From an uncultured Bacteroidota bacterium (GTDB lineage: Bacteria; Bacteroidota; Bacteroidia; Chitinophagales; LD1): a DNA stretch of 37,916 nt. The notes beneath the pieces were generated by a model. The model saw only the letters and a list, made by a program, of their open reading frames with translations. It was not told the origin of the DNA and ran no database searches. The stretch spans positions 1 to 37,916 of the forward strand of contig CAISWS010000029.1 of NCBI GenBank assembly GCA_903889265.1. Direction: 5' to 3'. The number at the start of each line of letters is the position of its first letter. Within the stretch, counting starts at the first letter, position 1. Both the position numbers and the translations under genes were made by a program. Below, piece by piece: positions 1-9,388 of the stretch.

Positions 1-540
1 AACAGGTGCTGTTGGAGCAACAGGCGCAGTGGGTGCAACGGGTTTACAAGGCATACAAGGAATTACCGGCGCCGTTGGCTCTACAGGAGCCGCAGGTGCA
101 ACTGGCGCAGTTGGAACTACCGGAGCAGTTGGTGCAACAGGTATACAAGGTATACAGGGCGTTACTGGTGCTGTAGGTGCAACTGGCGCTGTTGGAGCTA
201 CCGGCGCAGTGGGCGCAACTGGTTTACAAGGCATTCAAGGAATTACAGGGGCGGTTGGCTCTACCGGAGCCGCAGGTGCAACGGGTGCGGTTGGTAGTAC
301 CGGAGCAGTTGGTGCAACTGGTATACAAGGTATACAGGGCGTTACTGGTGCAGCAGGTGCAACGGGCGCTGTAGGAGCTACCGGCGCAGTGGGCGCAACC
401 GGTTTACAAGGCATTCAAGGAATTACAGGGGCGGTTGGCTCTACCGGAGCCGCAGGTGCAACGGGTGCGGTTGGTGGTACCGGAGCTGTGGGTGCAACAG
501 GAATACAAGGTTTACAGGGGATTACCGGGGCTGTAGGTCC
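1..540 (+). repeat. 180-bp tandem repeats inside the collagen-like region
   Basis: Three tandem units of 180 bp (60 codons) start near 1, 181 and 361. Units two and three are almost identical over long stretches; for example 241-300 and 421-480 differ at one base. The third unit diverges after about 500. They encode one higher-order block of 20 Gly-X-Y triplets. Units this similar can recombine or slip, and they would also break a short-read assembly, which fits the window starting inside them. Confidence 0.85.
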
Positions 541-2887
541 TACTGGGGCTGCCGGTGCTACCGGGGTTGCGGGTAACACCGGAGCCGTGGGTTCTACGGG
601 TATACAAGGAATACAGGGCGTTACAGGTACAGCTGGTGCCACGGGTGCAGTTGGAGCTACTGGTGCTGTAGGTGCTACCGGAATACAGGGTATCCAAGGA
701 TTTACCGGTGCAGTAGGTCCTACTGGGGCGGCAGGTGCAACAGGAGTTGCAGGTATTACCGGAGCAGTGGGTGCTACTGGCATACAGGGAATACAAGGTG
801 TTACGGGTGCTGTAGGTGCAACTGGTGCTGCAGGCAGTACGGGGGCCGTTGGCGCAACAGGCATACAAGGACCACAAGGTGTTACTGGCGTGGCGGGTGC
901 TACCGGTATCCAGGGTTTACAAGGTATTACCGGGGCTGCCGGCGCCACTGGCATACAGGGACTTCAAGGTATTACCGGAGTAGACGGGCCAACAGGAGTT
1001 AAAGGAACAACCGGAAATGTTGGGGCCACAGGTCTAGCAGGTGCTACCGGTGTAGCGGGACCAACAGGCGCAAATGGCGCAACTGGTATAGGCCAGACCG
1101 GCCCAACAGGTGCAGTGGGACCAACGGGGCCTTTGAGTGGTGCTACAGGTGATTTAGGAGGCACTTACCCGGGACCAACAGTGGTTAGAATTTATGGCCA
1201 ACCGGTTTCCCCTACGGCTCCAACTACCGGCCAGGCATTAGTTTGGAATGGAACGAATTACTTTCCAACAACAATTGGAACTGCAGGATGGCAATTAACA
1301 GGTAATTTGGGAACTAACGAATCCATCAATTACTTAGGAACTAATGATAATACCAATCTGGTTTTCAAATTAAACAATATACGCTCAGGGTTTTTAGATC
1401 TGGACAGTGGCAGAACATATTTCGGATACGGAGCTGGGGGGACGCTAAACGGGGGTCTGAATAACTCGTTTTTCGGAGTTGGCAGTGGCGCCGTCGTAAC
1501 TATAGGTGCTAACAACAACGCGATAGGGTACAATGCATTACATGCCAACACCACGGGTTACAATAACATTGCAGAAGGGAGCAGCGCAATGGCGGCAAAT
1601 ACTACCGGCAGCGAAAACACAGCTGTAGGTTTTGAAGCCTTATTAGCAAATACTACCAGCACACAGAATACTGCTATTGGTGCGTATAGCATGGCCGCCA
1701 ATACCACCGGAAATCAGAATGTCGCATTGGGGTACCAATCCCTTTCTGCAAATACTGGTGGCGTTTGGAACACCGCAGTAGGCTATCAGGCATTAAATGG
1801 TAACACTACAGGTAGTTATAATACTGGTTTAGGTATATATGCCTTGCTGAACAATACCACTGGAAATTACAATACAGCGGTTGGAAACCAGGCTCTGCGT
1901 TATAACACAACAGGAAGCAACCTTGCAGCTGGGGGACAATGGGCTTTGTATAATAACACCACCGCAGCAAACAATACTGCTTTCGGAGTTGGCTCAATGT
2001 ATTATACTACTACCGGCGGCAATTGCTCGGCATTTGGTTATCAGGCGGCATATTACAATTCTACAGGGGCTCTTAACACTGTAATGGGCTATCAGGCTTT
2101 ATATACTAATTCCTTGGCCAGCAACAACGTGGCAATCGGTGACTCAGCTTTATTATCTTATGCAGGAACAGCTGTGCAGGGAGAAAATACGGCGGTAGGT
2201 GGTGGCTCATTGGCTAAAGCAACAACCGGTTGGCAAAATACGGCAATTGGGTTTGATGCAGATAGAGTAACTGTAACTGGAAACCAGGTTACAGCCCTGG
2301 GTGTATTTAGCGGCCCAACTGCTGATGTCTCCGGCCAATCGGATTTGGGATATATGGCTGGCAACGCCGTCGCTAACTGCGTGGTGTTGGGAAATAGTAC
2401 TGTAACTACATTTTATTGCAATGGTGTTGCCACAACACCATCAGACAGGCGTATAAAGAATAACATTCAAACCGATGTTCATGGCCTTGATTTCATTATG
2501 CAACTACGTCCGGTAACTTATAACTATGATGTTCATAAGATGGACCAAATGACCGGCGCAGATGGCAAAGTGGCCATGCTGGACCCTGAATCAAAAAAAC
2601 AATATGAAAGTGCAGCGGCAGTAAAGGAACATATAAAATATTCTGGTTTTATTGCTCAGGAAGTAGAAAGTGCAGCGAATGCCATAGGGTATGACTTTAG
2701 TGGAATCACCAAACCACAGGGAGAAAACACAATTTATGGTTTATCGTACGAGGAGTTTGTTGTGCCTTTGGTAAAAAGTGTGCAGGAACAACAAAATATG
2801 ATTGATTCTCAGAAAGCTTTGATCGATAAACTCAACGCCCGCTTAGACCAGTTGCAAAAAGAAATGGACGCACTAAAAGCCAAATAG
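2..2887 (+). CDS. Collagen-like fibre protein with C-terminal S74 chaperone domain (5' partial)
   Basis: The frame is open from base 2 with no start codon, so the N-terminus lies outside the window; the GTG at 29 is an internal valine codon. Numbered from that codon, residues 1 to about 375 are Gly-X-Y triplets dominated by GATG, GAVG and GIQG. Residues about 385-470 form a linker containing [12 protein letters not shown]. Residues about 480-790 are roughly 24-residue repeats of the type [13 protein letters not shown], like YadA/trimeric-adhesin head repeats. A peptidase_S74 (endosialidase-type intramolecular chaperone) domain starts at SDRRIKNNI, with the Ser805/Lys810 pair at the spacing of the autocleavage dyad known from phage tailspikes. 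The tail is a predicted coiled coil. Inference: a trimeric surface or tail-fibre-like protein whose chaperone domain folds the trimer and may then be cut off. No phage genes lie nearby. Confidence 0.88.
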   Translation, partial: TGAVGATGAVGATGLQGIQGITGAVGSTGAAGATGAVGTTGAVGATGIQGIQGVTGAVGATGAVGATGAVGATGLQGIQGITGAVGSTGAAGATGAVGSTGAVGATGIQGIQGVTGAAGATGAVGATGAVGATGLQGIQGITGAVGSTGAAGATGAVGGTGAVGATGIQGLQGITGAVGPTGAAGATGVAGNTGAVGSTGIQGIQGVTGTAGATGAVGATGAVGATGIQGIQGFTGAVGPTGAAGATGVAGITGAVGATGIQGIQGVTGAVGATGAAGSTGAVGATGIQGPQGVTGVAGATGIQGLQGITGAAGATGIQGLQGITGVDGPTGVKGTTGNVGATGLAGATGVAGPTGANGATGIGQTGPTGAVGPTGPLSGATGDLGGTYPGPTVVRIYGQPVSPTAPTTGQALVWNGTNYFPTTIGTAGWQLTGNLGTNESINYLGTNDNTNLVFKLNNIRSGFLDLDSGRTYFGYGAGGTLNGGLNNSFFGVGSGAVVTIGANNNAIGYNALHANTTGYNNIAEGSSAMAANTTGSENTAVGFEALLANTTSTQNTAIGAYSMAANTTGNQNVALGYQSLSANTGGVWNTAVGYQALNGNTTGSYNTGLGIYALLNNTTGNYNTAVGNQALRYNTTGSNLAAGGQWALYNNTTAANNTAFGVGSMYYTTTGGNCSAFGYQAAYYNSTGALNTVMGYQALYTNSLASNNVAIGDSALLSYAGTAVQGENTAVGGGSLAKATTGWQNTAIGFDADRVTVTGNQVTALGVFSGPTADVSGQSDLGYMAGNAVANCVVLGNSTVTTFYCNGVATTPSDRRIKNNIQTDVHGLDFIMQLRPVTYNYDVHKMDQMTGADGKVAMLDPESKKQYESAAAVKEHIKYSGFIAQEVESAANAIGYDFSGITKPQGENTIYGLSYEEFVVPLVKSVQEQQNMIDSQKALIDKLNARLDQLQKEMDALKAK

Positions 2888-2920
2888 TTGTTTTTAAGCG
2901 GCCTCCGCCGCCATGGAAAT

Positions 2921-2957
2921 AAAAAAGGGAATACCAATGCTGGTGTTCCCTTTTTTA
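2921..2957 (+). terminator. Rho-independent terminator of the fibre gene
   Basis: A 16-bp stem (one U-G wobble) closes an ATGC loop. The left arm is A6-GGGAATACCA, the right arm TGGTGTTCCC-T6. It lies 33 bp after the stop codon. The A-tract on one arm and T-tract on the other would let it act in both directions. Confidence 0.88.
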
Positions 2958-3220
2958 TTTCACAAATAGCTAGTTTAATCTACTGGTTACAAACTCCCCT
3001 TTACAAAGCCAAGTATGGGGCCAAATCAGGAGATAATGCAGTTAAACTGATGTTGTGAAATGTCTTATAACCCTGATTCATTGTGACCTGCCAATCAGCG
3101 GCCAGAAAGTTATTTAGATATTTCTATTGCAATTAGCGCAGCAATATCGAATAGTAGCACAAAAAGAACAATTGATTAGCACTATGCAGGGATCGGTTTT
3201 CGAAAACAGGTTTAAAGTGC
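2958..3220. other. Intergenic stretch between convergent genes
   Basis: Between the fibre gene (plus) and the acyltransferase gene (minus) only the terminator at 2921-2957 was recognised. The remaining 263 bp are AT-rich, with no convincing ORF, RNA gene or repeat. Confidence 0.5.
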
Positions 3221-4300
3221 TTATCGCTTTTTCAGAAAGTACAATTCAAAATATTTGTAGTTAACAGTACTGATAATAAATGAAAGGAGGAAATACATTA
3301 AATAATGCGTAAAAACACTGGCTGGCGAGCTATAAACCTCCACACCTACCAAAAACCATAGCACAATTGAAAAATGAAACAAATACAATGAATATGAAAT
3401 TACGCTTACGTACAAAATAAAATCGCCGAAATATTTAGGATAACTCCTTAATGATGCACAGAGCGGAAAACAAAATAACATACCCGTAGAGAAAATGAAT
3501 GAGTTAAAAACCAACTTGAACTGCGTATAAGGCAGCAAAAGTGTAATTGCAATTAAACCCAGCCCGCAAAAAAGCTTTATATAACGATAAGAATAAAAAC
3601 CCTGGCGATGAAAAAACAACCAGTAGGCACCCAAAACACCAATGGCCAGGCTATCTAACCGCGCTAATACAACTTTTCTAAAGTACTCATCATATACCTG
3701 CGGGCCGGCAGCAAACTGACCCGATTTATATATTTTGTACGATAACGAAACCGCAACGAGAGACAAAGCGGTTAACAAAAATGCATGTCCATAATTTTTA
3801 ATTAAACCTAAAAAGGCAATACAAAGTATTGGAAGAAAAAGATAAAACCATTCTTCAATCGAAAGAGACCAGGATTCTGGGAAAAACCCTGTCATTGGGT
3901 ATAAAAAATTTTGTACGAACAATAAATATTTCCAAATCAACGGGGCAACAGCGGCATTTTTCAGCAACAGAATATTAATTACTATTAAAGTCATTAGTAC
4001 CAGCAAGTAATTGGGCAGGGTACGGTACCAGCGGCGTTTCCAGAAAGAGATGACATTTATTTTGCCACTATTTTTTTTGAGCTCTTTCAATAAAATGCCA
4101 CCAATTAAAAAGCCGCTGAGCACAAAAAATACATCAACCCCGTCAAGCATCCATATGCTGGTATAACTGGAAAAATTTTTGGCCAGGATAAAATCACCAT
4201 GGGCCAAAAGCACCAAAAGAATGGCGACAGAACGCAATAAATCCAAACCGAATACGCGGTTTGCCTTATCAACTTCCAGAAATTTTTCTGTTACCCCCAT
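3221..4300 (-). CDS. Acyltransferase 3 family membrane enzyme (OafA/YrhL-like)
   Basis: The 359-residue product is a multi-pass membrane O-acyltransferase. Family landmarks are visible: GLDLLRSVAILLVLLAHGD near the N-terminus (Arg23 and the probable catalytic His34), GVDVFFVLSGFLIGG at about 53-67, RRWYRTLPNYLL at about 88-99, and PESWSLSIEEWFYLFLP in the middle. About ten hydrophobic segments follow. The family moves acetyl or other acyl groups onto extracytoplasmic sugars of LPS O-antigen, exopolysaccharide or peptidoglycan; the acceptor cannot be read from sequence. There is no partner SGNH domain. The length matches stand-alone members. It is transcribed alone, opposite to the fibre gene. 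Confidence 0.9.
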   Translation of the reverse strand: MGVTEKFLEVDKANRVFGLDLLRSVAILLVLLAHGDFILAKNFSSYTSIWMLDGVDVFFVLSGFLIGGILLKELKKNSGKINVISFWKRRWYRTLPNYLLVLMTLIVINILLLKNAAVAPLIWKYLLFVQNFLYPMTGFFPESWSLSIEEWFYLFLPILCIAFLGLIKNYGHAFLLTALSLVAVSLSYKIYKSGQFAAGPQVYDEYFRKVVLARLDSLAIGVLGAYWLFFHRQGFYSYRYIKLFCGLGLIAITLLLPYTQFKLVFNSFIFSTGMLFCFPLCASLRSYPKYFGDFILYVSVISYSLYLFHFSIVLWFLVGVEVYSSPASVFTHYLMYFLLSFIISTVNYKYFELYFLKKR

Positions 4301-4427
4301 TGATTTAATAAGCCGATACTGAATTTAAAACCAGACAGCAACTTCCGCTCTGTATTGTTGATGTTATTTCAGGAAGGGCATACTTCTTTATAAATTCAGA
4401 ATGCCGTCTTTCAAACTCCTGTTGATT

Positions 4428-5336
4428 TCAACCAACCCTGGGTAAAGTAAACAGGATTTTCATGCCATTTACGGTTGAATCATCAATCCAAATTGCACCT
4501 CCGTGGTTTTCTACAATTTTTTTACAAATGGAGAGGCCCATTCCAATGCCCTCGTATTTTCCGCTGTGCCCACGCTTAAATAAACTGAACAATTTGTGCT
4601 TATCATCCTCCTGAACTCCTATCCCATTATCATAAACACAGAATAAATAATCATTCGTACGCGTTTTTGAACTAATCTCAATAACCGGTATCTCATCGCC
4701 GGTAAACTTCAGAGAATTTGCTATTAGTTGCTGAAACAGTTGTATTAATTGTGCTCTGTTACCTCTAAGGTCAGGCATTACCCCTTCCACTTTAATTTCT
4801 GCCTTCGTGTTTTTTATTGATTCGGCAAGATTATCCAGCGCCATTTCAAGAATAATATTCAGGTTCTGACGTGCAAAATCCTTTTGGCCTTCTTCAACCT
4901 GGGCATATTTAAGCATACCCTCAAGCATATTCTGCAGCCTTTTAACCCCCGACACAGCAAAACCCATAAACTCCTTGGTTTCAGGGTTCAGCTGCTCTTT
5001 TAATCTCAATTCAACCAATTGAATGTAACCGGCAATGGTTCTTAGCGGCTCGCGTAAATCATGAGAAACCGCATAGGCAAACTCGCGCAATTCTTCATTT
5101 GAACGTTGTAGCTTCTGTGCTTGTTCTTCGAGTTTACCGTTGGCTTCAATCAACTCGTTAGAGCTAATATCCATAGAACGTTCAATGAGCTGGCGCTCCT
5201 TCTCATAAAAATCATAAGTATGACTTACCGTGTTTAAAAACTCCATCATTTCAGGCGGCAGGTCATCCACGCTACCAAATTTCTTCTGAATCTGTTTCAG
5301 AAGCAGCTTGTTATATTTCAAATCCACAGTTGTCAT
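4428..5336 (-). CDS. Sensor histidine kinase, cytoplasmic, partner of a FIST protein
   Basis: This 302-residue kinase has no transmembrane segment. Residues about 40-85 are a predicted coiled coil. The HisKA box is YAVSHDLREPLRTIAGY with phospho-acceptor His92. The ATPase domain shows an N-box (ANSLKFT), DNGIGV (G1) and GIGMGLSICKKIVENHGG (G2). The architecture resembles phytochrome-type or light/NO-type kinases that have lost their sensor part. Its start codon overlaps the stop of the upstream FIST gene by 4 bp (ATGA), so the two are translationally coupled, and the FIST protein probably supplies the sensing function. No response regulator is encoded in the window. Confidence 0.9.
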   Translation of the reverse strand: MTTVDLKYNKLLLKQIQKKFGSVDDLPPEMMEFLNTVSHTYDFYEKERQLIERSMDISSNELIEANGKLEEQAQKLQRSNEELREFAYAVSHDLREPLRTIAGYIQLVELRLKEQLNPETKEFMGFAVSGVKRLQNMLEGMLKYAQVEEGQKDFARQNLNIILEMALDNLAESIKNTKAEIKVEGVMPDLRGNRAQLIQLFQQLIANSLKFTGDEIPVIEISSKTRTNDYLFCVYDNGIGVQEDDKHKLFSLFKRGHSGKYEGIGMGLSICKKIVENHGGAIWIDDSTVNGMKILFTLPRVG

Positions 5337-6457
5337 ATTTCTGAAAAGGCCGTAATGGTCATCGTTTGGTTATGTAAATCACATTTATTAGACTTCTTTA
5401 ATGGCGAAATTTCACCATAAGAATAAAATCCTGTCATAAAGGTTTTCTTACCCAAAATGTCGCGCACACTTTCAACCTCTTCATCAACGCGCTGGTCAAG
5501 CACTAATTTTCTTCCTACACAACTTATTAAAAGGGCCAGTTCTGGCTGCATGCCGTTAAAAGCCGTAAATGTATCACTGGCAGCACCGGAAGCCGCATCT
5601 ATAAGACGGTCGAAATTTGCTTTCATTAATCGCGCGTGCGAACCTTCAGGAATATCGCCGGCAAAGGTCATACTATGATCTTCTTCACTCACTGATAAAA
5701 CAGTACGAACAACCGGTTCGCTGTCGTCATCAATTTTTATGGATAAAGGAAACAATAAAGCAGTACCTGGCAGGCCTGAAGCCAGGTCGCCTAAATACTG
5801 TTTATAAAGGTCAAGTGCTGATTTACCTTCAAGTTCGTATAATACGTTTGATTTTGACTTGGTAACTTTGCGGTAAGGCCCAAAAGAATCCCATCCCCCA
5901 TTGCTGCCATGCCCTATCAGCAAATGGCTGCCGTATAATCCAATACCAACAACATTGCCCGCTATAATATTGGAATCAAGGCCAACCAGCGTTTTCTGGA
6001 AACGGGCTCCATCACCGGCCAGTCCTCCGGATATAGTAACTTTAACTGGCAAACTTTCGTTCATCCCCCTTACAAGTTCGCTTCCGTTTACCAACTGCCC
6101 GTCGGCCAGAACAATAATGTGGCGCAGGTCATCCGCTTGTAACGATTCAACCAGATTCTTCCCGGCGGAATAGCTGTCTTTAAAATCAGCAATATTAGAA
6201 AGGCTGGTCTTTATCTGCGTTTTTTCAAACTCAATAGCCGTAACCGATAAGGTATTGTCGGTGACTTCAGTATTCAGAATCTCACCGGCTGTGGAACAAA
6301 AAACAATCTTTGCTTTCGGATAACCCTTTTTAAACTTTTCAGCAATATCTTTTGCTTCGATTAGCCCCCTATCGCCAAACACGAGCACAAGTCCAGCGTT
6401 TTCGTTTATCCCATCAATCTTCCAATCCCCTTTCAGCTGACATTGAGTTATTTTCAT
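5333..6457 (-). CDS. FIST N/FIST C domain sensory protein
   Basis: The 374-residue soluble protein fits the FIST fold. The N-terminal half carries the conserved FCSTAGEI (about residues 53-60) and later GGLAGDGARF. The C-terminal half (FIST_C) carries PELALLISCVGRKLVLDQR and ends in TGFYSYGEISP. FIST domains are proposed small-ligand (possibly amino-acid) sensors and are usually attached to or encoded beside kinases or cyclases. This is the first gene of a two-gene minus-strand operon with the histidine kinase. It has no output domain of its own, so signalling must pass to the kinase or another partner (inference). There is no signal peptide or membrane segment. Confidence 0.9.
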   Translation of the reverse strand: MKITQCQLKGDWKIDGINENAGLVLVFGDRGLIEAKDIAEKFKKGYPKAKIVFCSTAGEILNTEVTDNTLSVTAIEFEKTQIKTSLSNIADFKDSYSAGKNLVESLQADDLRHIIVLADGQLVNGSELVRGMNESLPVKVTISGGLAGDGARFQKTLVGLDSNIIAGNVVGIGLYGSHLLIGHGSNGGWDSFGPYRKVTKSKSNVLYELEGKSALDLYKQYLGDLASGLPGTALLFPLSIKIDDDSEPVVRTVLSVSEEDHSMTFAGDIPEGSHARLMKANFDRLIDAASGAASDTFTAFNGMQPELALLISCVGRKLVLDQRVDEEVESVRDILGKKTFMTGFYSYGEISPLKKSNKCDLHNQTMTITAFSEI

Positions 6458-6758
6458 ATCCGGTATTTTCGGTTAAAGTAATTTTTATTATTAATTAAAA
6501 GAAAGACAAGATCGCGTTACCTGCTTCAAAGGCTTTAATCTGTAATACTGCAATTTTATCCTTTTATTTCATATTCTCAGAAAAGCGTTAACAAAGATGA
6601 TAAAAACGCAACTCGCTTAACATGATGAGGGGGGACTTCAAACACATAGTATACTTAAAGCCATTGCACCACAAACAACCAGCTTAACGCAATATATCAC
6701 ATTCCGCCGAAAAAGGCAACAATCACAACGTACGCGCTGTAATTTTTAATAAACAAAA
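6458..6758. other. Intergenic stretch between permease and FIST operon
   Basis: These 301 bp separate two minus-strand genes, so they should hold the FIST-operon promoter. No TTG/TAnnTTTG pair was found on the minus strand, nor any terminator with a clear T-tract. A G-run (GAGGGGGGA near 6628) stands out but has no evident role. Confidence 0.4.
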
Positions 6759-8045
6759 TCAGGCCCATGCTTTTATTTTAGACCCCTTTACACTGTAAAA
6801 CCATATAAACAGATAACAGGGTACCATAATCCAATAGGCCTGACGATAACCAACAAATGAAATGTCAGCCAGTTTACCCCAAAGCGGGGGAAGTAAAGCA
6901 CCACCCACAATTGCCATTATAAGCAATGCCGAGCCGGTTTTTATAAATTTACCCAGCCCATCAAGTGCCAATGGCCATATCGCGGGCCACATTAAAGCAT
7001 TGGCTAAACCCAGCAGCGCTATAAACAATACTGAAGCATAACCGTGAGTTAAAATAGCAAGTAAACTTAACACTACACCCAGAACGGACGAGTATAAAAG
7101 CGCTTTGGATTGCGTTACGTATTTTGGTATTGCAAATATTCCCAGCAAATAACCGGCAACCATAGCAGTCAGGGTATACGCCGGAAATATTTTTGAGGCA
7201 GATACCGAAATACCTATAGCCTGTCCGTAAACCCCGATGGTATCCCCGGCCATAACCTCTACACCAACATAAAGGAAAAGAGCGATAACCCCTAAAACGA
7301 GGTTGGGAAACTGAAAAATGTTGGTGTGCATCGAATCGTCTGCGGCTTTGCTATCATTTGCCCGTTCATCATCAATATCAGGTAATGAAGAAAACCTAAT
7401 TAAGCCTGCAAGAAAAACCAATACCATCGCCATACCACCATAGGGCCATATGACCCTGGAGGCCAGCTCGTTCAACAATAATCCCTTTTGAGCTACATTA
7501 GCTTGCTGTAATTGTTTTACCAGGTTATCGGCATCAGCAAGTATCAGGGCGCTTAAAATAAGGGGGGCTGAGGCTCCGGCAACCTTATTGCAGATACCCA
7601 TTATGCTTATTCTTTGCGCGGCACTTTCAATAGGCCCTAAACGGGTTATATAAGGGTTAGTAGCCGTTTGAAGAATTGAAAGACCAGTACCGATGATAAA
7701 CAGACCGGAAAGGAACACCCCGTAAATACGGGTATGAGCCGCAGGGATAAATAGCATAGCTCCGAAGGCCATGATAAGCAAACCTATCATCATTCCGTTT
7801 TTAAATCCGGTTTTGCGAAGCAGCGCCGATGCCGGCAGCGCCATTATAAAATATGAAATATAAAAAGCGAACGTTACAAAAAATGACTGAAACGTGGTTA
7901 ACTCGCATGCAATGCGAAGATATTGAACCAAAGTACTGTTTAGCCAGGTAACAAAGCCAAAAATAAAAAAAAGCCCCCCGATAATTAAAGTAGGCCCAAG
8001 GTTTGAAGGATTTGGTTGAGCGGATAGCTGTCTGTTATTGGTCAT
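6759..8045 (-). CDS. Sugar:H+ symporter of the FucP/GluP major facilitator family
   Basis: The 428-residue protein has about 12 hydrophobic segments. Its start resembles FucP/GluP permeases: IGGLFFIFGFVTWLNSTLVQYL in the first helix, then FYISYFIMALPASALLRKTGFKNGM and LQTATNPYITRLGP. The last of these is the sugar-permease signature that replaces the usual MFS RxGRR loop. The family imports fucose, glucose or galactose with protons. The gene is divergent from a fucosyltransferase gene 329 bp away, which makes fucose an attractive but unproven substrate. No fucose catabolic genes (fucI, fucK) lie in the window. Confidence 0.88.
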   Translation of the reverse strand: MTNNRQLSAQPNPSNLGPTLIIGGLFFIFGFVTWLNSTLVQYLRIACELTTFQSFFVTFAFYISYFIMALPASALLRKTGFKNGMMIGLLIMAFGAMLFIPAAHTRIYGVFLSGLFIIGTGLSILQTATNPYITRLGPIESAAQRISIMGICNKVAGASAPLILSALILADADNLVKQLQQANVAQKGLLLNELASRVIWPYGGMAMVLVFLAGLIRFSSLPDIDDERANDSKAADDSMHTNIFQFPNLVLGVIALFLYVGVEVMAGDTIGVYGQAIGISVSASKIFPAYTLTAMVAGYLLGIFAIPKYVTQSKALLYSSVLGVVLSLLAILTHGYASVLFIALLGLANALMWPAIWPLALDGLGKFIKTGSALLIMAIVGGALLPPLWGKLADISFVGYRQAYWIMVPCYLFIWFYSVKGSKIKAWA

Positions 8046-8374
8046 TGGCAGGTTTATTTAATGGCATTAAAGGTAATGAAGCAGTTAACAAAAAAAAGCC
8101 GGCCAACTATTTCACATGCCGCGGATTGAACTTCCTTTTAACTTCAGCTAACCACATACCGCATCTATCTTCATTGAACTTAATAGGGTGCTTTTTTAAA
8201 AGCATGCATAAAAACAGTCTGACGGGGGCAATTTTTGTTTACAGATTTTTGCTACTTTGCGCCGGAAATATGAACTTGAATCCCCCCTCCCAATAACTCA
8301 GATATTAAATAATTCTACGATAAAGTGACGGGATTAATTAAAAACGTAACGTTAAATTTGTATATCGGATTGCA
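8046..8374. other. Divergent intergenic region, permease / fucosyltransferase
   Basis: These 329 bp separate divergent genes. TAAATTTG at 8353-8360 matches the Bacteroidota -7 consensus (TAnnTTTG) 14 bp before the fucosyltransferase start, but without a clear -33 TTG. Another possible -7 element (TACTTTGC, about 8251-8258) follows a TTTG by about 15 bp and precedes an eight-codon ORF (MNLNPPSQ, from about 8270) that could be a leader peptide by chance. A 97-codon frame that starts inside the permease gene looks non-coding. Confidence 0.35.
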
Positions 8375-9280
8375 ATGGTAATAGTTAAGATCTTTCAGGG
8401 AATAGGTAATCAGTTGTTTCAATATGCCTACGGACGTGCTTTATCTTTGCGCTCAGGGTATAATTTCAAAATGGACATCAGTTACTATATTAATTATTCA
8501 GAGGTTACCGATCACGGGTTTACATATAAAAGAGATTACGGGCTTAATAATTTCAACATAGTAGAAAATGTTGCCTCTGAGGCGGAAGTAACTAATAACC
8601 AAATAGTAACTGGCGCAAACAGGTTCAGCCGTTACTTGAACAGAAAATTGGATGAACGGGCACCATACTACCTTAAAAAGCGTGTAAAAGAGCTGGACAC
8701 GGTGTTCGATCCTAACTTGCTGAAGGTAAAAGATGGCTCTTATATAGAAGGTTACTATACCAGCGAAAAGTATTTTAAGGATTACAGGAACGAGATACTA
8801 AATGAGTTCACCCTTAAAGCCCCGTTAAATTCAAAAAATGCAGAGGTGATTGCCAGGATGAGCAATACGGAGTCGGTTTGTATAAGTATCCGGCGAACAA
8901 ATTTCCTATCGAATCCGCTACATAATGTATGCAATGAAAAATATTACAATGATGGGCTTAAAGCAATGAACGACCTGTTAAGCAATATGCATGTGTTCAT
9001 TTTTTCGGATGACAATGATTGGGTGCTAAAAAATTTTAATATCCCTTACAGCCACGAATTTGTTACTCATAATTTTCCCGATTTTTATGAGGACCTTAGG
9101 CTAATGTCTAATTGCAAGCATCACGTTATTCCTAACTCCACCTTTTCGTGGTGGGGTGCCTGGCTAAGCCAACATCCTGATAAAAAGGTAATAGCCCCCC
9201 GTGTCTGGCTCAACTCCGACACCATTGATTACTCAACCGTTATACCCGGGGAATGGATAAAGATTGAGAATAAAAACTAG
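8375..9280 (+). CDS. Glycosyltransferase family 11, alpha-1,2-fucosyltransferase type
   Basis: The 301-residue protein begins VKIFQGIGNQLFQYAYGRAL, the GT11 N-terminal signature. It also has the GT11 nucleotide-sugar motif region VCISIRRTNF (Arg173-Arg174) and the C-terminal HHVIPNSTFSWWGAWL block. It should transfer L-fucose from GDP-fucose to a galactosyl acceptor in the cytoplasm, in the assembly of O-antigen, capsule or a protein glycan. The usual HxRR motif reads SxRR here, so the histidine is Ser171. The length is normal for the family. The SDR gene follows 108 bp downstream on the same strand. No signal peptide, as expected. Confidence 0.9.
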   Translation: MVIVKIFQGIGNQLFQYAYGRALSLRSGYNFKMDISYYINYSEVTDHGFTYKRDYGLNNFNIVENVASEAEVTNNQIVTGANRFSRYLNRKLDERAPYYLKKRVKELDTVFDPNLLKVKDGSYIEGYYTSEKYFKDYRNEILNEFTLKAPLNSKNAEVIARMSNTESVCISIRRTNFLSNPLHNVCNEKYYNDGLKAMNDLLSNMHVFIFSDDNDWVLKNFNIPYSHEFVTHNFPDFYEDLRLMSNCKHHVIPNSTFSWWGAWLSQHPDKKVIAPRVWLNSDTIDYSTVIPGEWIKIENKN

Positions 9281-9388
9281 CGGTGTAAGGAATATATTGC
9301 TAAACTTGCCGAAGCCACCAAGCTGTTATCGCAGCATTGAACGGACATGGTATTTTTTATTTAAATAACGGGTAAGTAGCATACTTCA

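Noticed and set aside
415-954. 179-codon antisense frame rich in Pro, Val and Ala
   Set aside because: It is the complement of the Gly-X-Y repeat codons; its repetitive PVAPTAPV pattern is a by-product, and the sense frame has clear domains.
1-1100. Regular repeats resembling a CRISPR or minisatellite array
   Set aside because: They have no constant repeat/variable spacer structure and stay in one reading frame as Gly-X-Y triplets.
8003-8296. 97-codon frame between permease and fucosyltransferase
   Set aside because: It begins inside the permease gene on the other strand, has no recognisable domain, and its end is typical AT-rich intergenic sequence.
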